Assembly (NCBI GenBank): GCA_016764115.1
Contig: JAESSM010000070.1
Span: 1 to 5,940, forward strand
DNA length: 5,940 nt
From: Bacteroidia bacterium
GTDB lineage: Bacteria > Bacteroidota > Bacteroidia > JAESSM01 > NORP286
Direction of reading: 5' to 3'
Below, piece by piece: positions 1-5,940 of this stretch. How positions within the stretch are numbered: position 1 is the stretch's first letter; each line of letters begins with the position of its first letter. Made by a program: the position numbers and the translations under genes. The notes under the pieces were generated by a model. That model had not been told where the DNA came from. It searched no databases and saw only the letters and a program-made list of their open reading frames with translations.

Positions 1-492
1 GAAATGGCTAATTTCTCAGGGAAAGTTCATGGGGGTACGATCATGAGCTTTATTGACAAAGTAGCTTATGTCTGTGCAAGTAAATATGCAGGTACAGGAT
101 GCATAACGGCAGCTGTAGATAGCATTTCCTTTAAATTACCGGTTGAGGTGGGCGAATTACTTACTTTTCAAGCAAAGGTAATTTGGGTAGGTAGAAGTTC
201 AATGGTAATTAAAATTGACCTTTTTAGTGTTAACATTACTGCCAATACACTTAAGGAAACCAATACTTGTTATGCAACTATGGTTGCTATTAAAGATGGT
301 AAAACTTATCAGGTGCCAAGGCTGGATTGCCAAACTCCTTATGAAGCCAGGGATCATCTGCTAACCGAACTGACCAAAAAGTTTAAGGTAATGTATGAAA
401 AGGAATTAAAAGAGAAGAAGCAAGAGTATTTAGACTTGAGTGATGAAGAGATTCTAAAACTATACGTTAAGAAAAAACAGAGAAAAAAGTAA
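1..492 (+). CDS. Acyl-CoA thioesterase, hotdog fold (5'-truncated)
   Basis: This is probably a cytoplasmic acyl-CoA thioesterase that hydrolyses acyl-CoA to free fatty acid and CoA, of the YciA/BACH (ACOT) hotdog type. The reading frame is open from base 1. The first ATG (position 4) is followed almost at once by the conserved GKVHGGTIMSFID block, which in this family is normally preceded by about 10-25 residues, so that Met is likely internal and the true start lies upstream. Counting from that Met, the HGG motif is at residues 9-11. D18 sits where the family carries its catalytic Asp, on the central helix. The strand segment YATMVAIKDGKTYQVPRL (about 89-106) closes the hotdog domain and matches the family's 'FVAxDxxGKPxxVPxL' end. 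The last 45 or so residues form a charged, Lys-rich helical tail ending KKKQRKK. The gene converges on panB with 12 bases between stop codons. Fold and family are well supported; the acyl chain preference cannot be read from the sequence. Confidence 0.85.
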   Translation, partial: EMANFSGKVHGGTIMSFIDKVAYVCASKYAGTGCITAAVDSISFKLPVEVGELLTFQAKVIWVGRSSMVIKIDLFSVNITANTLKETNTCYATMVAIKDGKTYQVPRLDCQTPYEARDHLLTELTKKFKVMYEKELKEKKQEYLDLSDEEILKLYVKKKQRKK

Positions 493-504
493 GATCTAAC
501 TCAA

Positions 505-1329
505 TTAGTATTGTTCTTTCTTATTAGGGAAGTCCTTTCCCTTTATATCATTAATATATAGTCCTACTGCAGATTTAATATCATCGTAAAGAGTCATATA
601 CCTTCTTAAAAATCTTGGTTGAAATTCCTTGGTAATACCAAGCAAATCGTGTAATACTAAAACTTGCCCATCAACGTCTCCTCCGGCACCAATTCCGATT
701 GTGGGTATTGAAACATTATCAGTAACTTTTTTAGCAAGTATTGCCGGAATTTTTTCAAGAACGGTAGCAAAACAACCTGCTTCATCCAAGATCCTTGCAT
801 CACTCAACAACGTATTTGCTTCTTCTTCCTCTTTTGCTCTTACTACATATGTTCCAAATTTGTAAATTGATTGTGGGGTTAAACCTAAATGACCCATTAC
901 AGGAACTCCAGCTGATAATATTCTTTCGACTGATTCTTTGACTTCGATACCACCTTCCAATTTCACTGCATGTGCACCTGATTCCTTCATTATCCTGATG
1001 GTGGATTTTAGTGCTTCTTTTGAATTTCCCTGATAGGTTCCAAATGGAAGATCTACAACAACCAAAGCTCTTTTAACTGCTCTGACCACTGAAGAAGCAT
1101 GATAGATCATATGATCTAAAGTAATAGGAAGTGTAGTTTTATGTCCCGCCATAACATTAGAAGCAGAATCACCAACTAGTATAACATCAATTCCTGCATC
1201 ATCAATTATTTTTGCCAATGAATAATCATATGCAGTTAACATAGAGATCTTTTCACCACGAAATTTCATGTCTTGTAAAACATGCGTAGTAACTATTTTT
1301 ACTTCTTTCTCTGCAGCAACTTTCGCCAT
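505..1329 (-). CDS. panB: 3-methyl-2-oxobutanoate hydroxymethyltransferase (ketopantoate hydroxymethyltransferase)
   Basis: PanB transfers a hydroxymethyl group from 5,10-methylenetetrahydrofolate to 2-oxoisovalerate, giving ketopantoate, the first committed step of pantothenate and CoA synthesis. It is a cytoplasmic Mg-dependent TIM-barrel enzyme, usually a decamer. The 274 residues cover the full family length. Expected active-site residues are all present: GDS with metal/substrate ligands D54 and S55, D93 in DLPFGTY, K123 and E125 in KLEGG, H147 in GHLGLTPQS, the catalytic-base position E192 in VLEKIP, and the IGIGAG loop at 211-216. The N-terminus is about 9 residues longer than in E. coli, but an AAGGAAA Shine-Dalgarno stands just before the ATG, supporting this start. 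The C-terminal DFPNKKEQY is of a kind I associate with Bacteroidota PanB. It lies 10 bases after the coiled-coil protein gene on the same strand and is probably co-transcribed with it. No panC or panD is visible here. Confidence 0.97.
   Translation of the reverse strand: MAKVAAEKEVKIVTTHVLQDMKFRGEKISMLTAYDYSLAKIIDDAGIDVILVGDSASNVMAGHKTTLPITLDHMIYHASSVVRAVKRALVVVDLPFGTYQGNSKEALKSTIRIMKESGAHAVKLEGGIEVKESVERILSAGVPVMGHLGLTPQSIYKFGTYVVRAKEEEEANTLLSDARILDEAGCFATVLEKIPAILAKKVTDNVSIPTIGIGAGGDVDGQVLVLHDLLGITKEFQPRFLRRYMTLYDDIKSAVGLYINDIKGKDFPNKKEQY
526..544 (+). terminator. Weak candidate intrinsic terminator for the thioesterase gene, inside the panB 3' end
   Basis: AGGGAA (526-531) and TTCCCT (537-542) form a perfect 6-bp stem with a 5-base loop, followed by TTTATAT. 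Read on the + strand it lies 34 bases past the thioesterase stop, where a terminator would be expected. The stem is short and the T-tract is interrupted. The bases also encode the C-terminal end of PanB on the other strand, so chance is a real alternative. On the - strand no T-tract follows the hairpin, so it would not terminate panB. Confidence 0.3.
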
Positions 1330-1331
1330 GG

Positions 1332-1338
1332 TTTCCTT
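1332..1338 (-). promoter_or_regulatory. Shine-Dalgarno sequence of panB
   Basis: On the - strand AAGGAAA lies two bases before the panB ATG, within the 10-base gap after the preceding stop codon. A second purine-rich run, AAGAGGAG, falls in the last codons of the upstream gene about 15-20 bases before the ATG. The nearer run is closer than ideal, so both may contribute. Together they support the annotated start and local translation after the upstream gene. Confidence 0.55.
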
Positions 1339-1339
1339 A

Positions 1340-2794
1340 TTAATAACTCCTCTTTACCGCCTTTTTAACTTGAACTTTTTCGGGCTCAGGCTTAGGTGTA
1401 CTTACAATATTAGCATTTTTTTCTGCTTTTTCTGATTTTTTTTCTTTGTCATCTCTTACCCCTGAATTATTTAAGTTATTCGGGGGCATCTCATTTTCAC
1501 TTAATTCTGTATTAGTTGAATCTGTTGTATTCGTTTCTTTAAATGGAGATGTAATATTGTTCTCTTCTAAGATCAGTGCCAATTGTATTAAGTTTTGATC
1601 AATTATTGCTATAGAGTCCTTTAAAGAATGATATGCAGATTTTAAATTCTTGTTTTCTTTTATCAAAGATTGATTCCTGAGTTTTTCCTTTTTCAAGGAT
1701 TTAGAAAGTATTATTACAATATCTTTATTATCACTGTCCTCAAATATTTCTTTGAACTTGTTTAGTTCTTTATTTGAAATGCGAATTGAGTCGTTAACTC
1801 TATTTGATTCAATTACTTGTTTTTCTAAGGTAATGATCGCCTTTTTTATTTTCTCCATTAGTTTGAGCTTCTTTTCCAAATCTTCATTTTTATCCTGGAG
1901 TTTGTTTATTTGGGTCTTGAATTTTACAATTGCTTCCGTTAAAGCCAGTATGTCTTCAGTATCATTTTGTTCTTTTTCCGCTTCAGTAAACTTATTCCCT
2001 GATTCTTCAATTATCGGTTCAATCGCATCATTTATGTTCTCTTCATTAGCATGACTCGAAATTGCACTTTCATCATTAGCACCAATGGAATCCATTAGGT
2101 TAAGAAATACTTTTGCACTATCTACAATTTCCTTTTCTTTTTCCTTAGAACTGTATACATGAAAATAATCTACTTCGGCTTTGGAGCCTGCACCAATAAA
2201 CAGACCCATTTTCCCGAATTTGTAAGTAAGCTCAGTAAAAGAAGATATCAATTGGTTATTTATGTATAAGTCGTATTCCTTATTGGCAACTCTTACTTCA
2301 AGTATATGGAAGTCTGACTTAGATTTTAGAGCCGAAGTTTTTACCCACCCATTTGTTTTAGTTTCTCCACTCAAATAATTCAACGTGCCATGAACAAACT
2401 GACTTAAGCGATATTGTTTTTTGGTGTTAATTTCAAATATAAAGCCACCCTTACTCTGACCTTGCCCCATAAAAATAATGCCGATACTTGAGTTTGGATC
2501 ATCACCAGTTAACCTTAAAGAGGAGCGGATTTGAAATTCTTTCAGGTCATTCTCCCATTTGCAATACAAAAGGTAAGGGCTCGTTTTATTTTTCCGGTTT
2601 AAAATATACAGGTCATTCTGGATGATATATAGGTTATTTGCATCTACTAAAACAGGCCATAGCTCATTCGCACTACTGAACCCTTCTATTAGAGCAGCGC
2701 TAGGGAATTCGATTTTTACCTTTTGTGCATTTATAGAAGAAAATGGTAGCAATTGAATTGAAATGAATGTAATAAGGACTAAAAGTTTGGTCAT
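1340..2794 (-). CDS. Secreted protein with LamG/ConA-like domain and long coiled coil, function unknown
   Basis: A 484-residue exported protein that I cannot assign to a named family. Residues 1-23 form a signal peptide: MTK, then a hydrophobic core, with likely cleavage at INA|Q. No lipobox Cys is present, so a soluble periplasmic or secreted form is expected. Residues about 48-215 resemble a concanavalin A-like jelly-roll of the LamG/DUF1080 kind: an '[10 protein letters not shown]' strand, a GIIFMGQG stretch, W150, then [19 protein letters not shown] (the typical 'L.V...g....yiNg' element), GKMGLFIG and VDYFHVY. Residues about 280-345 and 365-412 are Lys/Glu/Leu-rich with heptad-like spacing, a probable long coiled coil with a break near 350-362. 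The tail (about 415-484) is low complexity, Asn/Thr/Glu then Lys/Pro rich, ending KKAVKRSY. No glycosidase catalytic pair is evident, so a binding or structural role is more likely than hydrolysis. The ATG lacks a strong Shine-Dalgarno, which is common in Bacteroidota. It leads panB by 10 bases. Confidence 0.8.
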   Translation of the reverse strand: MTKLLVLITFISIQLLPFSSINAQKVKIEFPSAALIEGFSSANELWPVLVDANNLYIIQNDLYILNRKNKTSPYLLYCKWENDLKEFQIRSSLRLTGDDPNSSIGIIFMGQGQSKGGFIFEINTKKQYRLSQFVHGTLNYLSGETKTNGWVKTSALKSKSDFHILEVRVANKEYDLYINNQLISSFTELTYKFGKMGLFIGAGSKAEVDYFHVYSSKEKEKEIVDSAKVFLNLMDSIGANDESAISSHANEENINDAIEPIIEESGNKFTEAEKEQNDTEDILALTEAIVKFKTQINKLQDKNEDLEKKLKLMEKIKKAIITLEKQVIESNRVNDSIRISNKELNKFKEIFEDSDNKDIVIILSKSLKKEKLRNQSLIKENKNLKSAYHSLKDSIAIIDQNLIQLALILEENNITSPFKETNTTDSTNTELSENEMPPNNLNNSGVRDDKEKKSEKAEKNANIVSTPKPEPEKVQVKKAVKRSY

Positions 2795-2838
2795 CTATTG
2801 TCTTATTTTATATGTCATAATTGATTAAAATTAAAATT

Positions 2839-2891
2839 CCAAACTCTAAATCGTAATCCCCAAATTCAAATCGTTATTTGTGAATCGCTAT
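2839..2891. repeat. Short degenerate direct repeats in the divergent spacer
   Basis: CCAAACTCTAAATCGTAAT (2839-2857) is followed by the related CCAAATTCAAATCGTTAT (2860-2877), a 21-base offset. A third partial copy of the core follows, giving AATCGTAAT (2849-2857), AATCGTTAT (2869-2877) and AATCGCTAT (2883-2891). I have seen AT-rich spacers with similar AAATCG-type decayed repeats in Bacteroidota intergenic DNA. The spacing is irregular (20 then 14 bases between cores), so this looks more like simple-sequence drift than an ordered operator array. Confidence 0.4.
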
Positions 2892-2929
2892 TAGTTATTG
2901 GTAATTTGCACACATAACTCAAAATATGT

Positions 2930-2960
2930 CATCAAAATTAAGAATTTTTTACCTTTGATG
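2930..2960. promoter_or_regulatory. Dyad-symmetric candidate divergent promoter
   Basis: CATCAAA (2930-2936) and TTTGATG (2954-2960) are perfect 7-base inverted arms centred on 2945. Most positions between them also pair, giving about 15 bp of near-symmetry with three mismatches, one a G/T. Each arm holds a Bacteroidota -7-like box (consensus TAnnTTTG): TACCTTTG at 2950-2957 reading right toward the lipoprotein gene, and TAATTTTG on the - strand (2933-2940) reading left toward the coiled-coil/panB operon. No TTG is seen at the expected -33 position on either side, so the match rests on the -7 boxes. The rightward box would give a leader of about 40 bases, the leftward one about 130 bases. Confidence 0.45.
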
Positions 2961-2990
2961 CCTTAAGTTTCTAGTGTTTATAGTAGTGAT

Positions 2991-2997
2991 AAAGGGA
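2991..2997 (+). promoter_or_regulatory. Shine-Dalgarno sequence of the lipoprotein gene
   Basis: AAAGGGA ends five bases before the ATG at 3003, a reasonable ribosome binding site that fixes this start. The chosen start also gives an N-terminus that works as a lipoprotein signal peptide. Confidence 0.5.
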
Positions 2998-3002
2998 TTG
3001 TA

Positions 3003-4055
3003 ATGATTTTGAATAAAGAATTTTTTTGGTTTTTGCTATTGGCCAGTAGCATTTTTACTGCTTGTGAATCAGATATTGATATTAATGACGATTGGGAAGA
3101 AGTAACAATTATTTATGGGTTATTAGATCCTAGTGATTCAGTTCAATATATTAAAGTCAATAAAGCATTTTTAGGAGAGGGTGCAGCTTATGGTTATGCA
3201 GCCGTTCATGATTCAATTTACCATCAAGATAGCATTGAGGTAACATTAACTGCCTGGGATGGGAACTCGAAGAAAAAGGAGATTATTCTTTTACAGGACA
3301 GGTCGATCCCCAAAGACAGCGGGTCATTTTCATATCCGGATCAAATACTTTACAGAACTCCACCTGGAGATACGTTAGATTCAAATTATGAGTATGAACT
3401 TACAGTAACAAGGGTTGAAAAGGATGAATTGGTTGCTACAGCAAAAACAAAACTTATAAAGGATTTCCAGATTAGCACTCCATCAGTTGTGTCGACTGCA
3501 ACAATAGGATTTGCAGACCAGAATAAATACAAGTTATATAATGTAAGTATTGTGGCTGCAGAAAATGGTAGATTGTATGAGTTGGTTGTTAGGTTTAATT
3601 ATAAAGAAGTTGATATTTTATCAGGGGATACAACTCTGCACAGCTTGGATTGGCAAGCATTTAGCAAAGTAAAAGCGAAAAATGAATTACTGGATGGCAT
3701 AGAGAATATTAGTAAGAAAATTGACGGCAAGTTGTTTTATTATTTGGTGAATTCATCTATACAGGAAAATGCGAATGTAATTCGTATAGCCAGTACTCTT
3801 GATTTTATGTTTTTTGTAGGAGGGGAGGAGCTATCAACCTATATAGATGTAAATAATGCTCAAGTTGGTTTAACAACTATTAAAGTTAAACCTGAATATA
3901 CCAATGTTGATGGTGGACTAGGTATTTTTTCAAGTAGATTTCAAAAGATCTTAAGAAATAAAGAGCTATCAGATTATAGCATTGATTCTCTTGCTTGTGG
4001 TTCAATTACTGGGAAACTAGGGTTTTTAGACAGTGATTTTGAGACTTGTAACTAG
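3003..4055 (+). CDS. Outer-membrane lipoprotein of unknown function, DUF4249-like
   Basis: A 350-residue probable lipoprotein. The N-terminus MILNKEFF is followed by a hydrophobic core and the lipobox-like SIFTAC, with C21 as the lipidated residue (Phe at -3 is slightly atypical). The mature protein begins CESDIDINDDWEE. Such an acidic run after Cys resembles the export signal that sends Bacteroidota lipoproteins to the cell surface. The rest looks like an all-beta globular protein: WEEVTIIYGLLDPSDSVQYIKVNKAFLGEG (about 31-60) as first strand pair, YELTVTRV (about 131-138), LYELVVRFNY (191-200), and a C-terminal YTNVDGGLGIFSSRF (299-313). That last block and the general plan recall DUF4249, lipoproteins often found near TonB-dependent receptors, but this is a similarity by eye and no TonB receptor is in the window. 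C332 and C349 near the C-terminus could form a disulfide. It has its own promoter region and reads toward dnaK, 161 bases away, with no clear terminator between. Confidence 0.75.
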   Translation: MILNKEFFWFLLLASSIFTACESDIDINDDWEEVTIIYGLLDPSDSVQYIKVNKAFLGEGAAYGYAAVHDSIYHQDSIEVTLTAWDGNSKKKEIILLQDRSIPKDSGSFSYPDQILYRTPPGDTLDSNYEYELTVTRVEKDELVATAKTKLIKDFQISTPSVVSTATIGFADQNKYKLYNVSIVAAENGRLYELVVRFNYKEVDILSGDTTLHSLDWQAFSKVKAKNELLDGIENISKKIDGKLFYYLVNSSIQENANVIRIASTLDFMFFVGGEELSTYIDVNNAQVGLTTIKVKPEYTNVDGGLGIFSSRFQKILRNKELSDYSIDSLACGSITGKLGFLDSDFETCN

Positions 4056-4075
4056 AGACCATATTTCTGCCTTTT

Positions 4076-4130
4076 TGTCATATTGACTTCATTCTCTTTA
4101 TTTATTCCTTCATAAATGCGCCAATATTGC
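4076..4130 (+). promoter_or_regulatory. Candidate dnaK control region: inverted repeat and possible RpoN-like element
   Basis: The 161-base gap before dnaK has no CIRCE operator (TTAGCACTC-N9-GAGTGCTAA). It does contain TGTCA-TAT-TGAC (4076-4087), an inverted repeat with GTCA/TGAC arms, preceded by the related TGCC-N4-TGTCA pattern. About 40 bases on, ATGCGC-CAATA-TTGC (4116-4130) fits the sigma-54 layout TGGCAC-N5-TTGC, with an exact -12 TTGC but only three of six bases at -24. An alternative vegetative reading uses the TTG at 4127-4129 and the poor -7 match CTGGTTTG at 4150-4157, 20 bases apart. These readings are tentative and compete with each other. Confidence 0.3.
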
Positions 4131-4216
4131 CTTATTATATAAGCCTTATCTGGTTTGGCATAAAGCTTGACCTTTACTTTTTAGAATAAATTACTTTTTA
4201 ACAAATTATTAAAGAA

Positions 4217-5940
4217 ATGGGAAAAATTATCGGAATCGACTTAGGAACCACCAACTCATGTGTTGCTGTGATGGAAGGAAATGATCCTGTTGTAATTCCT
4301 AATAGTGAAGGAAAAAGAACAACCCCATCAATTGTCGCTTTTTTAGATGGTGGTAAAGGAGAAAGAAAAGTAGGTGACCCTGCAAAGAGACAGGCTATCA
4401 CTAATCCAGAACATACTATTATGTCTATAAAGAGATTTATGGGCAGGAAGTATGAAGAAGTTACAAATGAACTTAAAGGAATTTCATATACTGTTGATAA
4501 AGGAGATAACAACACTCCAAGAGTAAAAATTGGTGATACTTTGTATACTCCTCAGGAAATCTCGGCAATGGTACTTCAAAAAATGAAGAAAACTGCTGAA
4601 GATTATCTTGGACAAGAAGTTAATGAGGCTGTAATTACGGTTCCTGCATATTTTAATGATTCACAAAGACAAGCTACCAAAGAGGCTGGAGAAATTGCAG
4701 GATTAAAAGTAGAAAGGATCATTAATGAGCCTACTGCTGCTGCATTAGCTTATGGATTGGATAAGAAAAATAAAGATCAGAAAATTGCTGTTTTTGACCT
4801 CGGTGGAGGAACATTTGATGTTTCTATATTAGAATTAGGGGATGGTGTATTTGAGGTGAAATCAACAAATGGAGATACCCATTTAGGGGGTGATGATTTT
4901 GATCTGAAAATAATTGATTGGCTAGCTGAAGATTTTAAAAATGAACACAGCATTGATCTAAGAAAAGATCCAATGGCACTTCAAAGACTTAAGGAAGGTG
5001 CGGAAAAAGCAAAAATAGAGCTTTCCAGTTCAACACAAACGGAAATTAACTTACCATACATAATGCCAGTTGATGGAGTGCCTAAACACTTGGTTAAAAC
5101 ATTAACAAGAGCAGAGTTTGAAAAAATTTGTGATGATCTCATCCAGAGAACAAAAACTCCGTGTGAAAAAGCATTGAAAGATGCAGGAATGACCGCCAAG
5201 GATATTGATGATATTATTTTGGTAGGAGGTTCAACAAGAATTCCTGCAATTCAGGCATTAACTGAAAAATTCTTTGGTAAGAAGCCAAGCAAAGGAGTGA
5301 ACCCTGATGAAGTTGTGGCAGTTGGTGCTGCCATCCAAGGTGGTGTATTGACCGGTGAGGTGAAGGATGTTCTTCTATTGGACGTAACTCCTTTATCATT
5401 AGGAATTGAAACTTTAGGTGGAGTGTTTACGAAATTGATCGAAGCAAATACAACCATTCCTACTAAAAAGACTGAAGTATTTTCAACCGCAGCAGATAAT
5501 CAACCAAGTGTTGAGATTCATGTATACCAAGGTGAAAGGCCAATGGCCGCTGATAACAGATCGATAGGAAGATTCCATTTAGATGGAATTCCACCATCGC
5601 AAAGAGGGATACCTCAAATTGAGGTTGCTTTTGATGTAGATGCCAACGGTATTATGCATGTATCTGCTAAGGACAAAGCCACAGGAAAAGAACAGTCTAT
5701 TAGAATTGAGGCTTCTTCCGGATTAACTGATGAGGATATTGAAAGGATGAAGAAAGAAGCAGAGCAACATGCAGAGGATGACAAGAAGAAAAAGGAAGAA
5801 ATTGACAAGCTGAACTCTGCAGATTCGATGATCTTTACGACTGAAAAGCAGTTGAAAGAGTACGGAGATAAACTTCCTGAAGATAAGAAGAAACCGATTG
5901 AAGAGGCTTTAAAGGAACTGAAAGAAGTTCATGAGAAGAA
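4217..5940 (+). CDS. dnaK: Molecular chaperone DnaK (Hsp70), 3'-truncated by the window edge
   Basis: DnaK is the cytoplasmic ATP-driven Hsp70 chaperone, cycling on unfolded peptides with DnaJ and GrpE (neither is in the window). The frame runs 574 codons plus two bases to the right edge without a stop. DnaK is about 635-640 residues, so roughly the last 60, the lid end and C-terminal tail, are missing. All three Hsp70 signatures are present: IDLGTTNS (6-13), the [14 protein letters not shown] region (193-206) and [13 protein letters not shown] (334-346). The ATPase residues K72 (E. coli K70) and T199 are conserved. The interdomain linker VLLLDVTP is at 385-392, followed by the beta-sandwich substrate-binding domain (about 393-505) and the start of the helical lid, very rich in Lys and Glu (about 510-535). 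The [10 protein letters not shown] start matches the family exactly, so the ATG at 4217 is secure, though no strong Shine-Dalgarno precedes it (only AAAGAA directly upstream). No frameshift or missing key residue is seen. Confidence 0.98.
   Translation, partial: MGKIIGIDLGTTNSCVAVMEGNDPVVIPNSEGKRTTPSIVAFLDGGKGERKVGDPAKRQAITNPEHTIMSIKRFMGRKYEEVTNELKGISYTVDKGDNNTPRVKIGDTLYTPQEISAMVLQKMKKTAEDYLGQEVNEAVITVPAYFNDSQRQATKEAGEIAGLKVERIINEPTAAALAYGLDKKNKDQKIAVFDLGGGTFDVSILELGDGVFEVKSTNGDTHLGGDDFDLKIIDWLAEDFKNEHSIDLRKDPMALQRLKEGAEKAKIELSSSTQTEINLPYIMPVDGVPKHLVKTLTRAEFEKICDDLIQRTKTPCEKALKDAGMTAKDIDDIILVGGSTRIPAIQALTEKFFGKKPSKGVNPDEVVAVGAAIQGGVLTGEVKDVLLLDVTPLSLGIETLGGVFTKLIEANTTIPTKKTEVFSTAADNQPSVEIHVYQGERPMAADNRSIGRFHLDGIPPSQRGIPQIEVAFDVDANGIMHVSAKDKATGKEQSIRIEASSGLTDEDIERMKKEAEQHAEDDKKKKEEIDKLNSADSMIFTTEKQLKEYGDKLPEDKKKPIEEALKELKEVHEK

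Noticed and set aside
4..6. ATG at position 4 as the true thioesterase start
   Set aside because: The conserved HGG block would begin only eight residues later and the frame is open to the window edge, so the real start is more likely upstream.
491..500. AGATCT-centred palindrome between the convergent stops as a panB terminator
   Set aside because: The symmetry is only six bases with no loop, and it does not extend, so no hairpin can form despite the T-rich - strand that follows.
629..865. 78-codon open frame on the + strand
   Set aside because: It lies wholly antisense to panB, whose active-site motifs are all encoded on the - strand; composition and sequence look like a shadow frame.
1752..2054. 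100-codon open frame on the + strand, rich in Ser and Phe
   Set aside because: It is the complement of the Lys/Glu-rich coiled-coil segment; Ser/Phe/Leu-rich antisense frames are the usual mirror of such sequence.
4141..4168. AAGC/GCTT pairing as a terminator hairpin after the lipoprotein gene
   Set aside because: The stem is only four bases with a 20-base loop and no following T-tract of note, so it would not be stable.
4198..4515. 105-codon open frame on the - strand
   Set aside because: It is antisense to the start of dnaK, including its leader and the IDLGTTNS motif, with no independent signal.
4981..5808. Several 61-72-codon open frames on the - strand
   Set aside because: All are antisense to conserved dnaK coding sequence, and two overlap each other in different frames; none has protein-like features of its own.

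Overview
The window looks like chromosomal DNA of a low-GC Bacteroidota bacterium; a Cytophagales-like lineage is my guess, not something the sequence proves. The evidence is an AT-rich composition, a lipoprotein whose lipidated cysteine is followed by an acidic stretch as in Bacteroidota surface lipoproteins, a Bacteroidota-style PanB, and TAnnTTTG-type -7 elements instead of clear -35/-10 boxes.

Layout. (1) Positions 1-492, + strand: the 3' part of a hotdog-fold acyl-CoA thioesterase gene, cut by the left edge. (2) Positions 505-2794, - strand: an apparent two-gene operon. The upstream gene (1340-2794) encodes a secreted protein with a concanavalin A/LamG-like N-terminal half and a long coiled coil. 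Ten bases later comes panB (505-1329), ketopantoate hydroxymethyltransferase of the pantothenate/CoA pathway. It converges on the thioesterase gene with a 12-base gap. (3) Positions 2795-3002: a divergent intergenic region with short degenerate repeats and a dyad-symmetric element carrying a -7-like box facing each way. (4) Positions 3003-4055, + strand: a lipoprotein of a poorly characterised, DUF4249-like type. (5) Positions 4056-4216: the dnaK leader, with no CIRCE operator but a TGTCA/TGAC inverted repeat. (6) Positions 4217-5940, + strand: dnaK (Hsp70), open to the right edge and missing about its last 60 codons.

Functionally this is mostly housekeeping: CoA biosynthesis, acyl-CoA turnover and protein folding, interleaved with two envelope proteins of unknown role. 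PanB (making CoA precursor) and a thioesterase (releasing CoA from acyl-CoA) lie side by side, but they are convergent, so this suggests no shared regulation. I see no mobile element, CRISPR array, rRNA, tRNA or defence system, and no convincing new multi-gene system. The most interesting points are the symmetric divergent promoter region, the unknown coiled-coil protein coupled to panB, the uncharacterised surface lipoprotein, and the possible non-CIRCE control of dnaK.
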